In this document: positions 15,659-21,986 of the stretch, in pieces
How the letters are laid out: the number at the start of each line of letters is the position of its first letter
Numbering within the stretch: the stretch's first letter is position 1
Assembly (NCBI GenBank): GCA_029262955.1
Contig: JAJCYL010000549.1
Location: 1-21,986 of the forward strand
Reading direction: 5' to 3'
Length of the DNA stretch: 21,986 nt
DNA from: Cytophagales bacterium
GTDB lineage: Bacteria; Bacteroidota; Bacteroidia; Cytophagales; Cyclobacteriaceae
The notes under the pieces: generated by a model
What the model was told of the DNA's origin: nothing
What the model saw: the letters and a program-made list of their open reading frames with translations, nothing else
Databases searched by the model: none
Made by a program: the position numbers and the translations under genes

Positions 15659-18196
15659 CTAGAAGTTCAACTTAAACCTTGGCATTAACTGAGGATAATT
15701 TGGAGCATTGGGATTATCCAGGTGACTAATTCGTTTTACGAGGTCGATTCTGAGAATTTTAAAAATATTCTCAACACCAAAATTCAGCTCAAAGTAAGGT
15801 TCACCGGTTAGCGCAAACGTTGCAGCTGACCCATTAGTATTCACCGGTAAAGCAGGTAGATCGTCAAGATGTCGCGTCGGATCATTTTCATCAGACAATC
15901 TTCCTAAAAGGCCTTTAATGCCCATTACCGCTCTGAGTTTAGCTTTTTTCATAAATGGAATCTTGCCTAGCAAATAACCATTGAAATTATGTTGGAAACC
16001 AAATTCTAAAGTTTCGTCACCTACGAACTCGAGGAAGTTCATCTGGTTGAACGAATATGGTTGATAAAATAAGGTTTGATTGGCCCGAGGCAAATTCAAA
16101 AGTGGATAGGGCACTTGACCCCATAGCTTAACCCCACGAATTTCAATGTCAAAAAAGCCAAACGGAGCGATGTAAGTGCGTTTAAATACTTCGATATCCA
16201 ACCGATCGTAATCATAGTCTGAACTCCAAATTCCTTTTACACCTTTAGTATAACGGACATTAAAAATTGGGGATTTATTAATAATTGGTATTCTAAACTG
16301 CTTTCCCTGGTAATATTGCTCATTCGGTGCGATTCTAAATTCCCCAAAGAATTCGCTGCTTCCAATTTCATTTTCAAATGTCAGATCATCGGCCATACCC
16401 GGAGGTATAAATGTCAAGATTCCAGCCGGGGTAATGGTATTCTTAAAATACCCTGTTTTGAAAGAGAACCCATTGAACTCCCTGAAATAAACGGCCAAAT
16501 ACTTATTATTATAAAGCTTCTTATTATTGACACTTCGCTTAAATGACAGAAATACATTGTCCTCCATCACGAAATCTACCCGCTCACCAGGGTTGTTGAT
16601 TTCCACTTGCCGGGTCAGCTCAATGCCGTGTCTGGGAGTCTTACTAAAGAAATAAGTACCGACTACTGCGTACTTCCATTTCTCATCTTTAAACCCATAG
16701 GCCCCGTAGGTTTCCACCTGCCACTTCTTGCTAAAGTCTTCGTTGGTCTTGAAACCTAATCTCATGCGGAAACCTTGAATATCGCCAAAGCTGTAGAAAG
16801 TACTTACCGGTCCGATATCAATTGGTCCTACCTTTCGGTAGCCGAACAATACCAGGTTGGCGAGGTTCATAAACTTCTTGAAAGTCGGAAGCTCTTTCAC
16901 TTCTTCTACCATCTGGTAGATGCTAGCTTCCTCATCCGTCAGCTTCATGTGACGCGCCTGGTTCCAATATTCTTCGGAACGCTCCTGGGCATCTTTATTC
17001 AGTACAACATTTTCTATGCCCCTATAAAACTTCTTTTCTTTGGCCTCACTGAACACATAGTTTTGATAAGAAACTGTACGCTTTCCATAGAGCCCATTGT
17101 CATTGTTGGATCCAAATAACTTGAACTTAAAGTCAATGGTGATTTTATCCTGAGAGAGCATCCAGGCAGCGTCATCATAATACTCGAACTCCTGGTCTAT
17201 TTCCAGCCCATTAACAAAGTTGATATTCGTGGCTTTCGTAATCTGCATGCGGACTTTTTTGACCGCATAACTAGAGTCAGCTGTAATATATAGCTCTCCA
17301 TTAAAAGCCAGGGCGGTGGGATTACGTGGTTGAAAAGCCAGCTTAAAAACCGGAGTTTCGCCAACCATGGTTGTGTCAACGACATAGTATTTATAAGTGG
17401 AGGTAGCCAGTAATGATATAGGGCTAACGAATTTCTGAGTCAGAACATCGATATTATTATCATAGATATTAATTGACTGGAACATCCTATCAATCAACGC
17501 TGAAAGTCCCTGCTCATCCATGTATTGATCAAATCCCACCTTTTGAACTCCATCCCGATATTCTTTTTCGCTACTTGGGTTACGTCTGTAATAAACCGTC
17601 GAATTGATTTCCCTTAGGTAAAGTGGCAGATATGACTTGCCAGTTAAAGGAAGTGTGTCAATGTAATTGATTAAGGCAGGATACTTCTTGGAATTCTTAC
17701 GAACAAATTTGTCGGAAAGGTTATTTAGATCAAGCTCAATTTTTTCATACTTGTTGTACTCAAAAAAATCAAGGCCTTCTTTTCTATTATTATTCTTATT
17801 GTCCACCACCTTACGAATAATAGTCACCGCAGGATTACCTTTATTCCTATACCTCAACCTTTTTTCCTGAATCACCACCTCTTCCAATTCAATTTGAGTG
17901 GATTGTAGTTTGAAGTTTATTCGCTGGATCTTACCAATCGTCACCGGCTCCAGCTGGTCCTTATATCCCACATATGAGGCTTTCAATTCAATGGTAGCCC
18001 GATCGGTTTCAATGGTAAAATTGCCCGCAATGTCAGTGGTGGTTCCTGTCGTTGTGCCGACAAAAGTTACATTAACGAAAGGCAGTGGCTCATTTGTCTC
18101 ATTATCAACGACGCTACCCCTGATTCGGGTGACACGCTGCCCTAAGGAATTAAAAGCAACCGTAAGGGTAAGAAATAAAAGAAATACGGCTCTCAT
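15659..18196 (-). CDS. Outer membrane protein with carboxypeptidase-regulatory-like domain and DUF5686 barrel
   Basis: This 845-residue protein has a signal peptide (about 1-20, ending NSLGQ). A carboxypeptidase-D regulatory-like beta-sandwich follows, about 24-107: IRGSVVDNETNEPLPFVNVT, then TTDIAGNFTI, ELKASYVGY and EEVVIQE. This domain often precedes outer membrane proteins in Bacteroidota. The rest matches DUF5686, with alternating strand patterns over about 600 residues and a terminal aromatic (PRFKLNF), as expected for a beta-barrel. No TonB plug domain or SusD partner is present, so it is not a classic SusC pair. Function is unknown; surface transport or assembly is a guess. It stands alone as a transcription unit. 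Confidence 0.88.
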   Translation of the reverse strand: MRAVFLLFLTLTVAFNSLGQRVTRIRGSVVDNETNEPLPFVNVTFVGTTTGTTTDIAGNFTIETDRATIELKASYVGYKDQLEPVTIGKIQRINFKLQSTQIELEEVVIQEKRLRYRNKGNPAVTIIRKVVDNKNNNRKEGLDFFEYNKYEKIELDLNNLSDKFVRKNSKKYPALINYIDTLPLTGKSYLPLYLREINSTVYYRRNPSSEKEYRDGVQKVGFDQYMDEQGLSALIDRMFQSINIYDNNIDVLTQKFVSPISLLATSTYKYYVVDTTMVGETPVFKLAFQPRNPTALAFNGELYITADSSYAVKKVRMQITKATNINFVNGLEIDQEFEYYDDAAWMLSQDKITIDFKFKLFGSNNDNGLYGKRTVSYQNYVFSEAKEKKFYRGIENVVLNKDAQERSEEYWNQARHMKLTDEEASIYQMVEEVKELPTFKKFMNLANLVLFGYRKVGPIDIGPVSTFYSFGDIQGFRMRLGFKTNEDFSKKWQVETYGAYGFKDEKWKYAVVGTYFFSKTPRHGIELTRQVEINNPGERVDFVMEDNVFLSFKRSVNNKKLYNNKYLAVYFREFNGFSFKTGYFKNTITPAGILTFIPPGMADDLTFENEIGSSEFFGEFRIAPNEQYYQGKQFRIPIINKSPIFNVRYTKGVKGIWSSDYDYDRLDIEVFKRTYIAPFGFFDIEIRGVKLWGQVPYPLLNLPRANQTLFYQPYSFNQMNFLEFVGDETLEFGFQHNFNGYLLGKIPFMKKAKLRAVMGIKGLLGRLSDENDPTRHLDDLPALPVNTNGSAATFALTGEPYFELNFGVENIFKILRIDLVKRISHLDNPNAPNYPQLMPRFKLNF

Positions 18197-18245
18197 TGAA
18201 GCTATTGATGGTTGTTTCAGAGTGTCCCTTGTTCAAATACTATAC

Positions 18246-18253
18246 CAAAATTA
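18246..18253 (-). promoter_or_regulatory. Candidate -7 box for the DUF5686 gene
   Basis: The minus strand reads TAATTTTG, matching TAnnTTTG, 49 bp upstream of the start codon. No clear -33 TTG is visible. The rest of 18197-18391 shows nothing I can name. Confidence 0.3.
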
Positions 18254-18391
18254 TTTTCTCGCAGCATAACTATCTTGTATAAGGCTAAATATGAGACTAT
18301 TTCCCCTAAAAGAAGGTGCCTGTTTTTCAAAGCATAAAAATAACTCGAGAGTTTCAAATGACAGAGGCTATCGGGTTTTGTATTTTAAACA

Positions 18392-19348
18392 TTATTGCTC
18401 CTCAGAAATCAATGAAGGTTCATCAAATTTGTTAATAACTAATGATCCCAGATGTAATGCAACCCCAAACAAGGCCCAGAAAATAATCCTGGCCCGCCTC
18501 AATAGGCCTCCACTCAATCCCAACGCTGCATCTAAACCAATCAATACGAACCCATAACTCATACTGTATTCATTCACCCCCATGCCCTGAGGAACAAAGA
18601 ATCCAAGACTCACACTCATAAAAAGAGCTCCTGAAACGGTAAACACTTCAATAAATGTGGGGTCCATCCCAAACACTCTGAATATGACATAGATCTCAAG
18701 CATACTCAGGAACCTGGAGGCCATTTTGAAACCAAAGCTTACCAGGAACCTTCTCTTTGATAGCCGTTCATGTCTATACTGGTCCAGGAATTTTAATTTT
18801 TTAAGAATAAATCCAGTGAATTTGGTAGGAGCACTCGAAATGGTCACCCACATAGCTAAAAACGAGTATAAGAGAAACACAATCGCTGTAATCAACACGA
18901 TGCTGTAGACCTCCGGCTCAAGAGGAGCAATAAATAATAAGGCAAATGCAGTAATAGAAGTGTACATCGTTCCCGAAAGCATGTGAAGCAATCGATCCTG
19001 GATGATAGCCCTGGTCGCAAAATCCAATTCAAGCCACCTGGTGAAGTGCTGAACCTTATAGGGTTCTCCTCCTAAACCAGCCAATGGAATGATTGCATTA
19101 TAACCATTACCTGAAAGTTGGTTGAAAAGGGTATGAAAAAAGGGCACTTTAAAATGAGTAAGATTGTAAATACTCATGGTGTCCATGAACATCCAGGGAA
19201 TAGCAGCCAGGAAAACGAAAACGATATTCCCACCTACAGAGGACAATGCCTCAGCAACGGTGTTCACATCCATTCGGTAGATCAGGTAGGCCAATACCCC
19301 TAGCCCCAGGATGTAAAACAGTAGTGCTTTGTGTTTGAATTTTTTCAC
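18392..19348 (-). CDS. Lysylphosphatidylglycerol-synthase TM-domain family protein (flippase-like)
   Basis: This 318-residue inner membrane protein has about 8 hydrophobic segments. The motif IIPLAGLGGEPYKV (86-99) and the later SLGFFVPQGMGVNEYSM are typical of the UPF0104/LPG_synthase_TM family, here without the soluble MprF aminoacyl-transferase domain. Stand-alone members are often annotated as flippase-like proteins and occur in glycolipid or polysaccharide gene groups. It lies 105 bp downstream of the LicC-like nucleotidyltransferase on the same strand, with a terminal-inverted-repeat element in between. Its lipid or glycan substrate is unknown. Confidence 0.85.
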   Translation of the reverse strand: MKKFKHKALLFYILGLGVLAYLIYRMDVNTVAEALSSVGGNIVFVFLAAIPWMFMDTMSIYNLTHFKVPFFHTLFNQLSGNGYNAIIPLAGLGGEPYKVQHFTRWLELDFATRAIIQDRLLHMLSGTMYTSITAFALLFIAPLEPEVYSIVLITAIVFLLYSFLAMWVTISSAPTKFTGFILKKLKFLDQYRHERLSKRRFLVSFGFKMASRFLSMLEIYVIFRVFGMDPTFIEVFTVSGALFMSVSLGFFVPQGMGVNEYSMSYGFVLIGLDAALGLSGGLLRRARIIFWALFGVALHLGSLVINKFDEPSLISEEQ

Positions 19349-19357
19349 ACTTTCCTA

Positions 19358-19435
19358 ACGTCATTCTGAATGCAACGCAGTGGAATAAAGAATCCCGTCA
19401 AATTCATAAGATTCTTGCTACGCTCAGAATGACGT
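19358..19435. repeat. 78-bp element with 12-bp terminal inverted repeats
   Basis: ACGTCATTCTGA at 19358-19369 is the exact reverse complement of TCAGAATGACGT at 19424-19435. Inside, AAGAATC on the left pairs with GATTCTT on the right, and the CTACGCTCAGAATGAC end resembles short palindromic repeats I have seen dispersed in many bacterial genomes. It contains no gene. It occupies most of the 105-bp gap between the nucleotidyltransferase and flippase-like genes. Confidence 0.75.
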
Positions 19436-19453
19436 AATTTAGTTCTTGGTAGA

Positions 19454-20203
19454 TCACAGGATATCCTTAAAAACCAGTTCTCGCAAATCCTTTAAATCCG
19501 GATGGAAGTCCATTTCTCTCCAATCAGATTCGGCAATCTCGACAGTGTTAATAGGAATACCCTCCTTTACTAATTCATTGAATACGACCAACCAATACTT
19601 ATTGATATTGGCCTCGTCTTTGATCATTTGAACTACCTTTTTCTTAAAAAGCTTTCGACTCAGTTTTCCCTTTACAATTGCCAACCCCACCGACTCGGCG
19701 TCTGTTTTATCCATGGGAATTTCCTTATGCACTTTCTTGACTAGTTTATCCTCCAGAAAAGTCACCTTCATGTCATCCTCATCGTACTCCTTTTTATAAT
19801 CAATGGTGATGGTAATGCCTTCTTCCTGAATTGAATCATTAATGCGTTCATAGATGCCTTTGACATATACATTGTCACCATTAGTAATAATAAAATCTCT
19901 TTGTGGCATCAAATTATAAGCAAAGTAAAGTGAAAAGAGGTTATTTGAGTTCTCATAAAAGGGATTGTAAATCGTCTTTATTTTAATCTTTCCTTTGTAC
20001 TCCAGAATCTTGGCTTCTATCTGCTCCTTTTTATAGCCAGTGAGAATGACTATCTCATCTATAATTCCGCTGTCAATGGCATTGTTTAACTGGCGCTCAA
20101 GCAGCGTTGTGCCATCCCCCAGATCTAATAATGATTTGGGCGTGTTTTTAGTTAATGGCATTAACCGTGATCCGGTACCTGCTGCCAGAATGAATAATCT
20201 CAT
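19454..20203 (-). CDS. LicC-like sugar/phosphocholine nucleotidyltransferase
   Basis: This 249-residue cytosolic enzyme of the GT-A-like NTP-transferase superfamily has the nucleotide-binding LAAGTGSRLMPLT (6-18) with Lys23, and a metal-binding NGD (108-110). The segment NSNNLFSLYFAYN (85-97) and the Glu/Lys-rich DYKKEYDEDDMKV region resemble LicC phosphocholine cytidylyltransferases, which make CDP-choline for surface decoration. A sugar-1-phosphate substrate is equally possible. The N-terminus begins directly with the signature, supporting this start. The HIT protein gene ends 3 bp upstream. Confidence 0.85.
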   Translation of the reverse strand: MRLFILAAGTGSRLMPLTKNTPKSLLDLGDGTTLLERQLNNAIDSGIIDEIVILTGYKKEQIEAKILEYKGKIKIKTIYNPFYENSNNLFSLYFAYNLMPQRDFIITNGDNVYVKGIYERINDSIQEEGITITIDYKKEYDEDDMKVTFLEDKLVKKVHKEIPMDKTDAESVGLAIVKGKLSRKLFKKKVVQMIKDEANINKYWLVVFNELVKEGIPINTVEIAESDWREMDFHPDLKDLRELVFKDIL

Positions 20204-20206
20204 ATA

Positions 20207-20638
20207 TTATGTAATGTGTTTTATCAGTTGGTGTTGGAGCTCATTTAACTCCGTCTCATTAAAATCAATTGTTTTTGTTAAGTCGGCAATTCCCGGCCAA
20301 AAAGGATCAATAATATTTCTACCAGCAAATTGAACCTCCCTGGAATATCTGGGGAAAACATGAAAATGCACTTCCGGATCAACCATCATTAGCATTTTAT
20401 AGTTGATCTTTTCGAACCCCAGGAAACCTCTAAGCTTATTCTCAATATCACCAGTCACAGATTTCAACTCAGCAAAAGCCTCAGTCGAGAGTTCATTGAA
20501 ACTGGTGTTTTCTGTTTTTGATATCAGTACCATACTTCCAAGTGTGACCTGTACCGGCCGGAGTAATAAATACCAATGACTGTACTCCTGTATTAGTGAG
20601 CCAGGATATCCGAACTTATGAAGTGTTTCTGATAGCAT
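20207..20638 (-). CDS. HIT family nucleotide-binding protein
   Basis: This 143-residue protein of the histidine-triad superfamily hydrolyses or transfers nucleotide monophosphates. The motif VDPEVHFHVFPRY (86-98) keeps the middle and last histidines (His91, His93), with His91 in the nucleophile position. The first histidine of the canonical HxHxH is Glu89. The N-terminal WYLLLRPVQVTLGSMVLISK resembles the substrate-binding strand of HIT proteins. It starts 5 bp after the asnB stop and ends 3 bp before the LicC-like gene, so it is firmly in this operon. Its nucleotide substrate may be linked to the CDP- or NDP-activated product of the next gene. Confidence 0.85.
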   Translation of the reverse strand: MLSETLHKFGYPGSLIQEYSHWYLLLRPVQVTLGSMVLISKTENTSFNELSTEAFAELKSVTGDIENKLRGFLGFEKINYKMLMMVDPEVHFHVFPRYSREVQFAGRNIIDPFWPGIADLTKTIDFNETELNELQHQLIKHIT

Positions 20639-20643
20639 CTTAC

Positions 20644-21986
20644 TTAATTATTTTTGAAGTATGCCCTGAACCACATCTCAAGGTTGACCAACATCCAAAT
20701 TTTCAGTCCAAACTTATGTTCAGAAAATAGGTGCTTATTCTTTAAGACTTTCTCCAGGTAAGGCTGATTATACAAACCTCTATTTGCAGCAGTCTTATCA
20801 AGTAACAAGTCCTTGGCCATATCATGAAAATCTCCACTTAACCATTTATGAACCGGCACGGGAAATCCAACCTTCTTGCGCCAGGTAATATTTCCAAGGT
20901 CCTTCTCAAAAGCTTTCTTTAAAATGTATTTTGGAACATCATGCGTTTCGCTGATTTGATCGGAGTTCAGTGCAGCAGCGGCCAACATGGATTTCCACTT
21001 GATTTTGTATTCAAACGGAATACTCATGGCAAACTCGACCAATCGATGGTCAACAAAAGGAACTCTTCCCTCCACTGAAGTGGCCATTGTTGACATGTCC
21101 AATCGGTGTAAAAGACCAACTATGTGAAACTTTTCAAATATCCAGAGGTACTTGTCATAGTGACTCATACCATCCAAACGTTTGTACTGATCAGCAAACA
21201 ATTGATAATTTTTATGATCTCCTTTTAGATCTGAAAGAGCCTCAGTTGAAAGAAAATTACTTTTTTCATCCCAATTGATGTATTGATAGAGATGTAACAG
21301 GTGGTCCAACTCCGAGTCAAAAGACTTTTCACCGTATTTATTTCGAAGATTATCCTTTAGTAGATGTGTAACCTCTTCACCATTCAAACTTCCTGACTTA
21401 TTCAGCTCATTTAATCTTTGGAAGTCGTACGGGCTGCGAAAGATACGGCCATATCCGCCAAAGATCTCGTCTGCGCCTTCACCGGATAAAACAACGGTGA
21501 TGTACTTCTTTAATTCCGCTGACATTACATGCAATGCCGGTTCATTGGGGACACTCAAAGGAGAATCCTTGAAGCCAATTAACTTCTGCATGTTGTCAAT
21601 GTAATCAGTCGGTGTGAGCAGTATCTCATGGTGATCAGTCTTATACATGTTGGCGACTTCCCTGGCGTAATCAAACTCATTGAAACCCTCATCTTCAAAA
21701 CCAATTGTGAAGGTTTTAATGGGCTCCTCAGTCATTTGAGACATCAAGGCGACTACAATACTGGAATCCAGTCCCCCACTTAAATAAGCACCAAATGGAA
21801 CATCGGCAATCATTCTGTACCTGACGGATGAAGACAACAATTCCCGTATTTTTTCTATATAGTATGCTTCGCCAAGGTCTTGTCTCTCTGTTAAAATAGG
21901 AAGTTCATAGTATTGCTTCAGCTCAACGTTCCCGTCGCTTATTTCTAAATAATGTCCGGCAGGTAAGGACTTGATATTGTTGAATA
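20644..21986 (-). CDS. asnB: Asparagine synthetase B (glutamine-hydrolysing), 5' end beyond window
   Basis: 446 complete codons are visible, and the frame remains open to the window end. The upstream part reads IKSLPAGHYLEISDGNVELK, the linker after the glutaminase domain. The PP-loop of the synthetase domain, SGGLDSS, lies at 21780-21760. Later conserved blocks include FTIGFEDEGFNEFDYAREVA, VLSGEGADEIFGGYGR, EGRVPFVDHRLVEFA and the KKVGFPVPVHKWL element. The N-terminal Cys-type glutaminase is off-window. In surface-glycan gene groups, AsnB paralogues often amidate sugar acids or peptides rather than supply asparagine; the HIT, nucleotidyltransferase and flippase-like neighbours fit that, but this is inference. 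Confidence 0.92.
   Translation of the reverse strand, partial: FNNIKSLPAGHYLEISDGNVELKQYYELPILTERQDLGEAYYIEKIRELLSSSVRYRMIADVPFGAYLSGGLDSSIVVALMSQMTEEPIKTFTIGFEDEGFNEFDYAREVANMYKTDHHEILLTPTDYIDNMQKLIGFKDSPLSVPNEPALHVMSAELKKYITVVLSGEGADEIFGGYGRIFRSPYDFQRLNELNKSGSLNGEEVTHLLKDNLRNKYGEKSFDSELDHLLHLYQYINWDEKSNFLSTEALSDLKGDHKNYQLFADQYKRLDGMSHYDKYLWIFEKFHIVGLLHRLDMSTMATSVEGRVPFVDHRLVEFAMSIPFEYKIKWKSMLAAAALNSDQISETHDVPKYILKKAFEKDLGNITWRKKVGFPVPVHKWLSGDFHDMAKDLLLDKTAANRGLYNQPYLEKVLKNKHLFSEHKFGLKIWMLVNLEMWFRAYFKNN

Noticed and set aside
21838..21840. TTG at 21840 as the start of the asparagine synthetase gene
   Set aside because: The same frame stays open to the window end and encodes the conserved LPAGHY linker upstream, so the gene begins beyond the window and TTG is an internal Leu codon.

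Overview
The window looks like chromosome of a Bacteroidota bacterium, probably of the Cytophagales type. Base composition is moderately AT-rich. Ribosome binding sites are weak or absent. There is an ECF sigma gene overlapping a gene for a membrane-anchored outer-membrane-barrel protein, a carboxypeptidase-regulatory-like plus DUF5686 outer membrane protein, and several -7 boxes that fit the Bacteroidota TAnnTTTG consensus. I see no phage, transposase, tRNA, rRNA or CRISPR.

Layout. (1) 1-132 is the 5' end of a heptose-7-phosphate kinase on the minus strand, divergent from a plus-strand pair: a quinone-oxidoreductase-like dehydrogenase and a DUF3365 haem-type lipoprotein. (2) 1957-3781 holds the ECF sigma factor and its overlapping partner. 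(3) 3790-8593, minus strand, is a tight four-gene block: secreted M14 zinc carboxypeptidase, GntP-type permease, D-erythronate dehydrogenase (DenD-like) and a classical SDR. (4) 8678-10454, minus strand, lies upstream of that block and may be co-transcribed with it. It encodes a MoaD/CysO-like small protein ending in GG, a cytosolic six-Asp-box beta-propeller and a small WYL-like protein. (5) 10628-12283 is a GT39-type membrane glycosyltransferase, convergent with rarA and an L-threonine aldolase gene (12412-14696, minus). An OsmC-family gene is divergent from the aldolase gene. (6) 15659-18196 is the DUF5686 outer membrane protein. (7) 18392-21986, minus, is a surface-glycan-like group: asparagine synthetase B (cut by the window end), HIT protein, LicC-like nucleotidyltransferase, and a flippase-like membrane protein of the lysylphosphatidylglycerol-synthase family.

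Most genes are ordinary housekeeping or accessory metabolism. The least explained items are the MoaD-like/propeller/WYL-like trio and several non-coding structures. The non-coding ones are: a 132-base G-free CA-hexamer tract whose minus strand forms a textbook G-quadruplex motif starting in the rarA stop codon; a hairpin-capable pair of 8-bp-periodic arrays between ltaE and osmC; a 409-bp gene-free stretch with three inverted repeats; and a 78-bp element with 12-bp perfect terminal inverted repeats inside the glycan gene group.
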